A stretch of DNA of 13,900 nt from Bacteroides sp. (GTDB taxonomy: Bacteria; Bacteroidota; Bacteroidia; Bacteroidales; Bacteroidaceae). Position numbers and translations under genes: made by a program. Shown here in pieces: positions 6,614 to 13,859 of this stretch (the first letter of the stretch is position 1; each line of letters begins with the position of its first letter). The notes under the pieces were generated by a model, which was not told the DNA's origin, did no database searches, and saw only the letters and a program-made list of their open reading frames with translations. The stretch lies in NCBI GenBank assembly GCA_030151885.1, contig JASLCG010000138.1, forward strand, positions 1 to 13,900, read 5' to 3'.

Positions 6614-7369
6614 ATGGAAAAGGCAAAAATGACATTGCGTACAGAAAATTTAGTAAAGAAGTATGGAAAACGTACTGTCGTTAATGAAGTGTCTATAGAT
6701 GTAAAACAAGGAGAAATCGTTGGGCTCTTAGGTCCTAATGGAGCAGGTAAAACTACTTCGTTCTATATGACTGTGGGGTTAATAACTCCAAATGAAGGAC
6801 ACATTTATCTGGATGATTTAGATATTACAAATTATCCAGTATATAAGCGTGCTCGTGCTGGAATAGGTTATTTGGCGCAAGAGGCTTCAGTATTTAGACA
6901 GATGAGTGTTGAAGATAATATTGCTTCAGTGCTTGAGATGACAAATACATCAAAGGAGTATCAAAGAGATAAACTAGAGAGCCTGATATCGGAATTTAGA
7001 TTAAATAAGGTTCGTAAAAATAATGGTAATCAATTGTCAGGAGGTGAGAGAAGAAGAACCGAAATTGCACGATGTTTGGCAATTGATCCTAAGTTTATAA
7101 TGTTAGATGAACCGTTTGCAGGAGTTGACCCTATTGCTGTGGAAGATATTCAGCAAATTGTGTGGAAGTTAAAAGATAAGAATATTGGAATTTTAATAAC
7201 AGACCATAATGTGCAAGAAACCCTTAGTATTACTGATAGGGCTTATTTGCTGTTTGAAGGTAAAATTTTATTTCAAGGCCAACCTGAAGAATTAGCTGAG
7301 AATGAGATTGTACGTGAGAAATACTTAAGTACGAGTTTTGTATTTCGGAAAAAAGAGTTTCAATTGTAA
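6614..7369 (+). CDS. lptB: LPS export ABC transporter ATP-binding protein LptB
   Basis: LptB (251 residues) is the cytoplasmic ATPase of the LptB2FG complex, which lifts lipopolysaccharide out of the inner membrane towards the LptA/C/D/E bridge. Motifs are Walker A GPNGAGKT (40-47), Q-loop Q89 in YLAQEASVF, signature LSGGERRR (141-148), Walker B FIMLDEPFAGVDP (161-173) and switch H198 in ITDHNV. YLAQEASVFRQMSVEDNI and LSGGERRRTEIAR are diagnostic for LptB among ABC ATPases. ATG 6614 is used; ATG 6629 (MTLRTENLVKKYGK) is a credible alternative because relatives often begin close to that LRTENL motif. LptF, LptG and LptC are not in the window. The upstream neighbour in the opposite direction, mlaE, is also an envelope lipid transporter. 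Confidence 0.95.
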   Translation: MEKAKMTLRTENLVKKYGKRTVVNEVSIDVKQGEIVGLLGPNGAGKTTSFYMTVGLITPNEGHIYLDDLDITNYPVYKRARAGIGYLAQEASVFRQMSVEDNIASVLEMTNTSKEYQRDKLESLISEFRLNKVRKNNGNQLSGGERRRTEIARCLAIDPKFIMLDEPFAGVDPIAVEDIQQIVWKLKDKNIGILITDHNVQETLSITDRAYLLFEGKILFQGQPEELAENEIVREKYLSTSFVFRKKEFQL

Positions 7370-7372
7370 AAT

Positions 7373-7406
7373 AAAAAAAGGCAAGAATTAAATTCTTGCC
7401 TTTTTT
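7373..7406. terminator. Bidirectional terminator between lptB and the RRM gene
   Basis: GGCAAGAATT (7380-7389) pairs perfectly with AATTCTTGCC (7391-7400), with seven A's before and six T's after. The symmetry makes it usable from both sides: it lies just after the lptB stop and 17 bases beyond the end of the convergent RRM gene. Confidence 0.92.
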
Positions 7407-7423
7407 ATAGTTATTCGATTTAA

Positions 7424-7666
7424 TTATCTGTTTTCTCTTGGTCTAGCTTCTTTAGCTACGATAGCACGACCTGAAAATTCTTGACCATTAATTTCTTCGA
7501 TCAAGTTAGCAGGACCTTCCATTTCGATAAATCCAAATCCTTTAGAACGACCAGTTTCACGATCTGTAATGATTTTAACAGATTCTACTGTTCCAAAGTT
7601 GCTTAAAAAATCTTCTAACTCTTCTTCCCTTACTCTATAGTTAAGGTTACCTACGTAAATGTTCAT
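7424..7666 (-). CDS. Single-RRM RNA-binding protein
   Basis: This 80-residue protein is almost entirely one RNA recognition motif. RNP2 is IYVGNL (3-8) and RNP1 is KGFGFIEM (42-49). The RNA-stacking aromatics Y4, F44 and F46 are present, and ITDRETGRSKGFGF is the usual spacing into RNP1. Proteins of this kind are abundant in Bacteroidota, which mostly lack Hfq. In Bacteroides some (RbpA/RbpB type) regulate polysaccharide-use genes post-transcriptionally; which paralogue this is cannot be told here. The tail is very short (EARPRENR), without the RGG or glycine-rich extension of cyanobacterial Rbps. The stretch between RNP1 and INGQEF is about three residues shorter than usual, suggesting a compact second helix. 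It has its own leader and shares a terminator with lptB. Confidence 0.93.
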   Translation of the reverse strand: MNIYVGNLNYRVREEELEDFLSNFGTVESVKIITDRETGRSKGFGFIEMEGPANLIEEINGQEFSGRAIVAKEARPRENR

Positions 7667-7815
7667 TGTAATAAAAAATTAAAAACGCTCTAAAATAAAT
7701 AGATGAATAAATAATCTGTAAGATTATATACAGAGTGTTTACAATACATTACGATAACGGTAAATACTATGTATAATGGAATCTAAAACTAGAAATACAT
7801 CTATAATGTCGGTAG

Positions 7816-7846
7816 CAAAGGAATACATAATATTCAAATAAACAAT
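7816..7846 (-). promoter_or_regulatory. Candidate promoter for the RRM gene
   Basis: Minus strand: ATTG (7846-7843), 19 bases, then TTCCTTTG (7823-7816), which has one mismatch to TAnnTTTG and is followed by CTACC, a common Bacteroidota start context. A start near 7809 would give a leader of about 143 bases. Confidence 0.4.
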
Positions 7847-7848
7847 AG

Positions 7849-7861
7849 TTTTCGAGATTTA
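7849..7861 (+). repeat. 13-bp direct repeat, copy 1
   Basis: TTTTCGAGATTTA occurs here and again at 11506-11518 downstream of clpX. Both copies are intergenic, and both are followed within 3 bases by TTTG and then by CAAATA (7877-7882 here). Confidence 0.5.
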
Positions 7862-8013
7862 TATTTGATAAAGTGGCAAATAGTTTTGATATATGGTACA
7901 AATGGGTAAAAAATCTGATTTTGAAGTCTCTTTGTAAAAAGGTTAATAATATTACAAGAATTGAATGTACTAATATTTTGATATAGTGAAAGAAGTAATA
8001 AACTCTTGCTATT

Positions 8014-8045
8014 TTTGATAAATTGAAAGATATGCACTAATTTTG
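8014..8045 (+). promoter_or_regulatory. tig promoter
   Basis: TTTG (8014-8017), a 20-base spacer and TAATTTTG (8038-8045) give a full match to the Bacteroidota promoter consensus. Transcription would begin near 8051, leaving a leader of about 50 A-rich bases before the tig ATG. Confidence 0.75.
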
Positions 8046-8101
8046 TGCCCTATTTAATAAGTAGAGAAACAAAGTAATAATCAAAAAATAATATTGTCAG
8101 A

Positions 8102-9466
8102 ATGAACGTTTCATTACAAAACATTGACAAAGTAAGTGGTTTGCTTACAGTTAAAATAGAAAAAGCTGATTATCAAGAAAAAGTTGATAACGCATTAAAA
8201 GATGTACGTAAAAAAGCACAGGTTCCTGGTTTCCGTAAAGGAATGGTTCCTGCAGGCATGGTTAAAAAAATGTACGGAGAATCTGTAATAGCTGATGAAG
8301 TAAATAAACTTCTTTCAGAAGGTATCTATGGTTATATTAAAGAAAATAACTTAAATATCTTAGGTGAACCTCTTTCAAATGAAGAAAAACAAACTCCAAT
8401 TGATTTTAAAACAATGGAGGACTTTGAATTTGTTTTTGATTTAGCGTTCGCTCCAGAAATAAAAGCAGCTGTTAGTAAAGATGTTAAAGTTAATTACTAT
8501 ACAATTGACGTAACAGATGAGATGGTTGAGCAACAAATTCAATCTCATACTCAAAGAACAGGCTCATACGAGAAAGTAGATAGCTACCAAGATAAAGATA
8601 TGTTGAAAGGTGCTATTGCAGAAGTGAACGAAAAAGGTAATATTAAGCGCACAGGTCATAAAGCAGAAGATGTAGTTCTTATGCCTTCTTATATGAAAGA
8701 TGATGCTCAAAAAGCTCTATTCGCTGATGCTAAAGTTAAGGACAATATCATTTTTAACCCTTCTGTTGCGTATGATAATAACGAGGCTGAAATTGCTTCT
8801 TTACTAAAAGTTGAAAAAGAGCAACTAGAAGAACTAGAATTAAAAGGTGCGGAGTTTAAATTCCAAATAGAAGAAATTACACGTTTTGTACCAGGAGAAC
8901 TTAATCAAGAACTATTTGATCAAGTTTATGGTGAAGGCGAAATTAAGTCTGAAGAAGAGTTTAGAGCTCGCATAAAACAAGATATCGCAAAACAATTTGA
9001 AATGGATAGTAACTATCGTTTCTTATTAGATCTTCGTGAAACTCTTGTTGCTAACGAAGGAGACATTCAATATCCAGATGCAATTCTTAAACGTATCATG
9101 TTATTAAATAACAAAGATAAAGGTGAAGAATTTGTTGAGGAGAATTATGAAAACAGCCTTAAAGAGTTAACATGGCACTTGATTCAAGAAAAACTAGTTA
9201 AAGAAAACGAAGTTAAAGTTGAAGAGGAAGATGTTAAAGCTATGGCTAGTGCAGCTACAAGAGCTCAGTTTGCTCAGTATGGTATGACTCAAGTTCCAGA
9301 AGAACTACTTGAAAACTATATTCAAGAAATGATGAAAAACCAAGAAACTGTAAATAGTCTTGTTAATAGAGTCGTTGAAACTAAACTAGCTGAAGCTGTA
9401 AAAGGTCAAGTTACTTTAGAAGATAAAACCGTTTCTGTTGAAGAATTTAATAAGCTATTCCAATAA
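8102..9466 (+). CDS. tig: Trigger factor (ribosome-associated chaperone)
   Basis: Trigger factor (454 residues) binds the ribosome at L23 and shelters nascent chains. The N-terminal domain (1 to about 115) has the ribosome-docking signature GFRKG (43-47) in a VPGFRKGMVPAGMVKKMYG context. The middle region (about 163-262), where E. coli has an FKBP-type PPIase, lacks the IPGFE-type motif and reads as a diverged remnant. The C-terminal helical chaperone domain (about 265-454) is complete and ends in the usual SVEEFNKLF-like helix. Length is normal for Bacteroidota. The ATG is preceded by an A-rich leader and a full-consensus promoter. It is followed by a strong terminator and then clpP-clpX, the classic folding/degradation gene order. 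Confidence 0.95.
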   Translation: MNVSLQNIDKVSGLLTVKIEKADYQEKVDNALKDVRKKAQVPGFRKGMVPAGMVKKMYGESVIADEVNKLLSEGIYGYIKENNLNILGEPLSNEEKQTPIDFKTMEDFEFVFDLAFAPEIKAAVSKDVKVNYYTIDVTDEMVEQQIQSHTQRTGSYEKVDSYQDKDMLKGAIAEVNEKGNIKRTGHKAEDVVLMPSYMKDDAQKALFADAKVKDNIIFNPSVAYDNNEAEIASLLKVEKEQLEELELKGAEFKFQIEEITRFVPGELNQELFDQVYGEGEIKSEEEFRARIKQDIAKQFEMDSNYRFLLDLRETLVANEGDIQYPDAILKRIMLLNNKDKGEEFVEENYENSLKELTWHLIQEKLVKENEVKVEEEDVKAMASAATRAQFAQYGMTQVPEELLENYIQEMMKNQETVNSLVNRVVETKLAEAVKGQVTLEDKTVSVEEFNKLFQ

Positions 9467-9496
9467 TTGTAGCTTAATAAAATATTAAAGAGAAAG

Positions 9497-9538
9497 AACA
9501 CAGGGTTATTTAGGAATAAATAACCTTGTGTTTTTTTT
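9497..9538 (+). terminator. Strong intrinsic terminator after tig
   Basis: ACACAGGGTTATTTA (9498-9512) pairs with TAAATAACCTTGTGT (9517-9531) over 15 positions with a single G-T pair and a GGAA loop. Eight T's follow (9531-9538). It should separate tig from clpP. Confidence 0.93.
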
Positions 9539-9592
9539 GAATCTATTCTTTTTACTTTCTTTGTGAAAGGATTAAATAAAAAAAGAAAAACT

Positions 9593-10255
9593 ATGGATGA
9601 TTTTAGAAAATATGCCACAAAGCATTTAGGAATGAATGGTCTAGCTTTAGACGAAGTAATTAAGTCTCAAGCTGGGTATTTAAATCCATACATTCTTGAA
9701 GAAAGACAGTTAAATGTGACTCAGTTAGACGTCTTTTCACGTTTAATGATGGATAGAATTATTTTTCTAGGTACACAAATAGACGACTATACGGCCAATA
9801 CATTACAAGCTCAACTGTTATATTTAGATTCAGTTGATTCTACTAAAGATATTTCTATCTATATAAACTCTCCAGGAGGTTCTGTGTATGCAGGTTTAGG
9901 TATTTATGATACAATGCAATTTATAACAAGTGAAGTTTCAACTATCTGTACTGGTATGGCAGCTTCAATGGCTTCTGTATTGCTTGTAGCTGGTGCAGAA
10001 AAGAAAAGATATGCATTAAAACACTCTAGAGTAATGATACATCAGCCACTAGGTGGTGTACAAGGTCAGGCTTCTGATATTGAAATTACTGCAAGAGAAA
10101 TTCAAAAAATTAAAAAAGAACTATATACTATCATTGCAGATCACTCTAAAACTCCTTATGATAAGGTGTGGGCAGATTCTGACCGTGACTACTGGATGAA
10201 TGCAGAAGAGGCAAAAGAATACGGGATGGTAGATGAAGTTTTGATTAAAAAATAA
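9593..10255 (+). CDS. clpP: ATP-dependent Clp protease proteolytic subunit
   Basis: ClpP (220 residues) is the serine peptidase that forms the double-heptamer chamber fed by ClpX. The catalytic triad is complete: S125 in GMAASMAS, H150 in MIHQPLGG and D199 in DRDYWM. The oxyanion strand SPGGSVYAG (93-101) is also present. ATG 9593 gives MDDFRKYATKHLG, which agrees with Bacteroidota ClpP N-termini; a GTG at 9563 lies in frame but would add an implausible lysine-rich decamer. The N-terminus extends about 20 residues before the core and may be processed. Because a strong terminator precedes it, clpP probably has its own promoter; TTTCTTTG at 9556-9563 with TTTG at 9536-9539 is a weak candidate (spacer only 16). 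The stop lies 2 bases before the clpX ATG, so clpPX is one operon. Confidence 0.97.
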   Translation: MDDFRKYATKHLGMNGLALDEVIKSQAGYLNPYILEERQLNVTQLDVFSRLMMDRIIFLGTQIDDYTANTLQAQLLYLDSVDSTKDISIYINSPGGSVYAGLGIYDTMQFITSEVSTICTGMAASMASVLLVAGAEKKRYALKHSRVMIHQPLGGVQGQASDIEITAREIQKIKKELYTIIADHSKTPYDKVWADSDRDYWMNAEEAKEYGMVDEVLIKK

Positions 10256-10257
10256 AT

Positions 10258-11502
10258 ATGAGTAAAAGCGAAAAGACGCAAAGAAAGTGTAGCTTTTGTG
10301 GTCGTCCTGAAGCAGATGTAGAAATATTAATATCTGGTATAAATGGTTTAATCTGCGAAAGCTGTGCAGAACAAGCTTATGATATATCAAAGGAGGCTTT
10401 GACTGCTATGCATAATAATGGCAGTGAAGAGGATTTAAAAATGGAAAATCTGCCAAAGCCTCTAGATATTAAAAACTTTCTAGATGAGTATGTTATTGGA
10501 CAAGACGATGCAAAAAGATACCTTTCAGTAGCTGTCTATAATCACTATAAAAGAATACTTCAACACGTATCGGCAGAATCTTCTGATGTTGAGATTGAGA
10601 AATCGAACATTATTATGGTTGGTAGTACTGGAACTGGTAAGACACTATTAGCTCGTACTATTGCAAGGCTATTAGATGTGCCATTTACTATTGTAGATGC
10701 TACAGTTCTAACTGAGGCTGGGTATGTGGGCGAAGATATAGAGAGTATCTTAACTCGTTTACTACAGGTGGCAGACTATGATGTTGAAAAAGCAGAAAGA
10801 GGTATTGTATTTGTAGATGAAATAGATAAAATAGCACGTAAAGGAGATAATCCATCTATAACAAGAGATGTTAGTGGAGAAGGAGTTCAGCAAGGATTGC
10901 TAAAGCTTCTAGAGGGGTCTATAATTAACGTGCCACCACAGGGAGGTAGAAAGCATCCTGATCAAAAAATGATTCCAGTTAATACTAAAAATGTATTATT
11001 TATTTGTGGAGGAGCATTTGATGGTATAGAGCGAAAAATTTCTCAGAGATTAAATCGAAATGTAGTAGGCTACAATGCCTCTAGAGAGGCGAAAAAGATT
11101 GATGAGAAGAATATAATTAGCTATATATCTCCGCAGGACTTAAAGTCTTTTGGATTGATTCCAGAGATAATAGGCCGTTTGCCTATACTAACTTATTTAA
11201 ATCCTTTAGATAGAGAGGCGTTAAGACAAATTCTTACTGAACCTAAAAACTCGGTCATTAAGCAGTATGAAAAATTATTTGCTATGGACGGAGTGAAGTT
11301 AGAGTTTCAGCCTGCTGTCTTTGATTTTATAGTTGATAAGGCTATAGAGTTTAATTTAGGGGCCAGGGGATTAAGATCTATTGTTGAGACTATCATGATT
11401 GATGCAATGTTTGAAATACCATCTGATAATGTAAATGAGTACTTAGTTACTTTAGAGTATGCTGAAAAGCAATTAGAAAAATCTAAATTAGCTGGGAATT
11501 AG
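10258..11502 (+). CDS. clpX: ATP-dependent Clp protease ATP-binding subunit ClpX
   Basis: ClpX (414 residues) is the AAA+ unfoldase that feeds ClpP. The N-terminal zinc-binding domain has C11-x2-C14 and C33-x2-C36. The AAA+ core shows Walker A GSTGTGKT (122-129), pore loop GYVGED (155-160), Walker B VFVDEID (184-190), the RKH substrate loop (231-233), the arginine-finger region GLIPEIIGRLP (299-309) and sensor II GARGLRS (368-374). The ClpP-docking loop, usually IGF, reads V270-G271-Y272 within RNVVGYNAS, which keeps a hydrophobic-glycine-aromatic pattern. Length is normal. Only two bases separate it from clpP, so translation is probably coupled. A weak hairpin follows the stop. Confidence 0.97.
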   Translation: MSKSEKTQRKCSFCGRPEADVEILISGINGLICESCAEQAYDISKEALTAMHNNGSEEDLKMENLPKPLDIKNFLDEYVIGQDDAKRYLSVAVYNHYKRILQHVSAESSDVEIEKSNIIMVGSTGTGKTLLARTIARLLDVPFTIVDATVLTEAGYVGEDIESILTRLLQVADYDVEKAERGIVFVDEIDKIARKGDNPSITRDVSGEGVQQGLLKLLEGSIINVPPQGGRKHPDQKMIPVNTKNVLFICGGAFDGIERKISQRLNRNVVGYNASREAKKIDEKNIISYISPQDLKSFGLIPEIIGRLPILTYLNPLDREALRQILTEPKNSVIKQYEKLFAMDGVKLEFQPAVFDFIVDKAIEFNLGARGLRSIVETIMIDAMFEIPSDNVNEYLVTLEYAEKQLEKSKLAGN

Positions 11503-11505
11503 TAA

Positions 11506-11518
11506 TTTTCGAGATTTA
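11506..11518 (+). repeat. 13-bp direct repeat, copy 2
   Basis: This is an exact copy of TTTTCGAGATTTA at 7849-7861. It lies just after the clpX stop and contributes the left arm of a hairpin. TTTG and CAAATA follow, as at copy 1 but closer together. Confidence 0.5.
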
Positions 11519-11548
11519 GTTTGTCAAATAAGTAAAATCTCTTATTTT
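11511..11548 (+). terminator. Weak terminator after clpX
   Basis: GAGATTT (11511-11517) pairs with AAATCTC (11535-11541), with 17 bases between the arms, followed by TTATTTT. The stem is short and AT-rich and the T run is broken, so termination may be incomplete. Confidence 0.4.
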
Positions 11549-11574
11549 GATATGAAATTATAACAATTATTATT

Positions 11575-11605
11575 CTTGAATATTAATAAGTTGTTTATAA
11601 CTTTG
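11575..11605 (+). promoter_or_regulatory. recQ promoter
   Basis: CTTG (11575-11578), a 19-base spacer and TAACTTTG (11598-11605) give an exact -7 element and a TTG-type -33 at the ideal distance. Transcription would start near 11611, at the base of the following stem-loop. Confidence 0.72.
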
Positions 11606-11644
11606 TTTGAGTAGCTCCTTTGTTTGCAGAGGAGTTTGCTCAAA
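11606..11644 (+). promoter_or_regulatory. Stem-loop at the predicted 5' end of recQ mRNA
   Basis: CTCCTTTG (11615-11622) pairs with CAGAGGAG (11627-11634) around a TTTG loop. The stem extends outward through TTTGAGTAG and TTGCTCAAA with two wobble pairs and one bulged T. No T run follows on the plus strand, so it is not a terminator for this direction. It ends about 28 bases before the recQ ATG. Confidence 0.65.
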
Positions 11645-11672
11645 AGCTAACAAACTAAATAATCGAATATCG

Positions 11673-13859
11673 ATGGCTAGTAAGGTAAATTTAAAAGCTC
11701 AGCTCAAAAAGTATTTTGGGTTTGACAACTTTAAAGGAAATCAAGAAGCTGTGATTCAGAATCTACTATCTGGGGCTGATACTTTTGTGTTGATGCCAAC
11801 AGGTGGAGGAAAATCGCTTTGCTATCAATTACCCTCTTTATTAATGGACGGTACAGCAATTGTTATATCTCCTCTGATTGCCTTGATGAAAAATCAAGTA
11901 GATTCTATGAGAAGCTTCGGTGAAGATGATGGTATAGCTCACTACATTAATTCCTCATTAAATAAAGGTGAAATAGATCAGGTTAAAGAAGATATTATTA
12001 GTGGAAAGACAAAACTACTGTTTGTTGCTCCCGAATCTTTAACAAAAGATGATAATATTGATTTTCTTAAGTCTATTAAAATATCATTCTATGCTATTGA
12101 TGAGGCCCACTGTATTTCGGAGTGGGGGCATGACTTTAGACCCGAGTATAGAAAAATAAGACCTATTATTAATGAAATAGGATCTGCTCCACTTATTGCA
12201 TTAACAGCTACGGCAACACCAAAAGTTCAACATGATATACAAAAGAATTTAGGTATAACCGAAGCTAAAGTGTTTAAGTCTTCGTTTAATAGAGAAAATT
12301 TATATTACGAAGTAAGAGCTAAAACTAAAGATGTAGATAAAAATATTATAAAATTTATCAAGAGTAATCCAGATAAATCAGGTATAATCTACTGTCTAAG
12401 TAGGAAAAAAGTAGAAGAGTTAGCTGAGATACTTCAGGCAAATGGAATAAATGCAAGAGCATACCACGCTGGTATGGACTCAAATACGCGAAATGAAAAT
12501 CAAGATGATTTTTTGATGGAGCGAGTTGATGTCATAGTAGCGACTATTGCTTTTGGAATGGGAATTGATAAGCCTGATGTTAGATTTGTAATTCATTATG
12601 ACGTACCTAAAAGCTTAGAAGGCTACTATCAGGAAACTGGACGAGCTGGACGTGATGGTGGAGAAGGTAAATGTATAACGTATTATTCAAACAAAGACTT
12701 GCAAAAACTTGAAAAGTTTATGCAAGGTAAACCTGTGGCAGAACAGGAAATTGGTAGGCAGTTATTATTAGAAACAGCTGCGTATGCCGAGTCTTGTGTA
12801 TGCCGTCGTAAGTCATTACTTCACTATTTCGGTGAAGATTATGAGGTGGTGAATTGCGAAAATTGTGACAACTGTTTAAATCCAAAAAAACAAGTGGAGG
12901 CTCAAGATTTATTATGTTCCGCAATTGAAACTGTTCTTGCGGTAAAAGAAAATTTTAAAACAGATTACATTATTGATGTACTTTTAGGAAATGAAACTTC
13001 TGAGATTTTAGATCATAGACACGAAGATCTTGAAGAGTTCGGTACTGGTAATGGTGAAAGCGAAAAGCTTTGGAATTCTGTGATTCGTCAAGCTCTTATA
13101 GCAGGATATCTTGATAAAGATGTCGAACATTATGGTACATTAAAAGTAACTGCTAAAGGTAAGAAGTTTTTAAAGAAACCTGAATCTTTCAAAATTATTG
13201 AAGATAATGATTTTGATGAGATTGAGGAAGATATTGAAGCGTCGAGTAGTGGTGCATCTTTTTCTGTTGACCCAGCACTGTTTTCGATGTTGAAATCTCT
13301 TCGAAAGAATATGGCTAAGAAGCTAGAGGTACCTCCTTATGTTATATTCCAAGAGGCTTCTTTAGAAGCAATGTCTACCATTTATCCTGTAACAATTGAG
13401 GAGTTACAAAACATTCCTGGGGTTGGTGCAGGTAAAGCTAACCGTTATGGTAAAGAGTTTTGTGAGTTAATTAGAAGACACTGTGACGAGAATGAGATAG
13501 AACGCCCTGAAGACTTAAGAGTTCGTACTGTGGCTAATAAGTCTAAAATGAAAGTTGCAATAATTCAAGCAATCGATAGGAAAGTTGCATTAGATGACTT
13601 GGCTATTTCTAAAGGTATTGAATTTAACGATTTACTGGATGAAATAGAGGCTATTGTTTTTTCTGGTACAAGATTAAATATTGATTATTTTATTGATGAA
13701 ATTATGGATGAAGACCATATGTGGGATATCTATGATTACTTCAAGGATGATTCAACATCTGAAGATATTGAAGAAGCAATGGATGAGTTGGGTGATGATT
13801 ATACAGAAGAGGAAATTCGTCTGGTTCGTATAAAATTCTTGTCCGAAATGGCAAATTAA
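11673..13859 (+). CDS. recQ: ATP-dependent DNA helicase RecQ
   Basis: RecQ (728 residues) is a 3'-5' superfamily 2 DNA helicase for recombination and stalled-fork repair. The helicase core shows motif I TGGGKS (43-48), DEAHC (143-147), TATATP (178-183), FGMGIDKPDVR (294-304) and QETGRAGRDG (320-329). The zinc site uses C377, C395, C398 and C401, followed by a winged-helix RQC region. HRDC spans about 531-606 (DPALFSMLKSLR to FCELIRRH) after an acidic linker (EDNDFDEIEEDIE). The last 110 or so residues form an extra helical, acidic module resembling the C-terminal helix-turn-helix domain of other long RecQs. E. coli RecQ is about 610 residues, so this is the longer Bacteroidota form. ATG 11673 (MASKVNLKAQLKKYFGF) is preferred over an in-frame TTG at 11607, which falls in the promoter/hairpin. 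Confidence 0.96.
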   Translation: MASKVNLKAQLKKYFGFDNFKGNQEAVIQNLLSGADTFVLMPTGGGKSLCYQLPSLLMDGTAIVISPLIALMKNQVDSMRSFGEDDGIAHYINSSLNKGEIDQVKEDIISGKTKLLFVAPESLTKDDNIDFLKSIKISFYAIDEAHCISEWGHDFRPEYRKIRPIINEIGSAPLIALTATATPKVQHDIQKNLGITEAKVFKSSFNRENLYYEVRAKTKDVDKNIIKFIKSNPDKSGIIYCLSRKKVEELAEILQANGINARAYHAGMDSNTRNENQDDFLMERVDVIVATIAFGMGIDKPDVRFVIHYDVPKSLEGYYQETGRAGRDGGEGKCITYYSNKDLQKLEKFMQGKPVAEQEIGRQLLLETAAYAESCVCRRKSLLHYFGEDYEVVNCENCDNCLNPKKQVEAQDLLCSAIETVLAVKENFKTDYIIDVLLGNETSEILDHRHEDLEEFGTGNGESEKLWNSVIRQALIAGYLDKDVEHYGTLKVTAKGKKFLKKPESFKIIEDNDFDEIEEDIEASSSGASFSVDPALFSMLKSLRKNMAKKLEVPPYVIFQEASLEAMSTIYPVTIEELQNIPGVGAGKANRYGKEFCELIRRHCDENEIERPEDLRVRTVANKSKMKVAIIQAIDRKVALDDLAISKGIEFNDLLDEIEAIVFSGTRLNIDYFIDEIMDEDHMWDIYDYFKDDSTSEDIEEAMDELGDDYTEEEIRLVRIKFLSEMAN

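Larger units (their letters stand above)
7667..8101. other. 435-bp divergent intergenic region between the RRM gene and tig
   Basis: No coding sequence is supported; the longest frame here (67 codons, minus) has no recognisable motif. The left part could be a leader of about 140 bases for the RRM gene. It contains a TCTGTA/TACAGA inverted repeat (7715-7720, 7729-7734) and a small TTAC/GTAA dyad (7749-7763). The right end holds the tig promoter. Four TTTGATA motifs are scattered between (7864, 7884, 7976, 8013). No tRNA or recognisable riboswitch was seen. Confidence 0.6.

Noticed and set aside
7834..8037. 67-codon minus-strand frame in the RRM-tig gap
   Set aside because: It has no motif, is biased to F/I/K/L/S/N as random AT-rich DNA would be, and overlaps the tig promoter.
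11607..11672. Upstream TTG start adding 22 residues to RecQ
   Set aside because: It falls at the predicted transcription start and within the hairpin; ATG 11673 gives the normal RecQ N-terminus.
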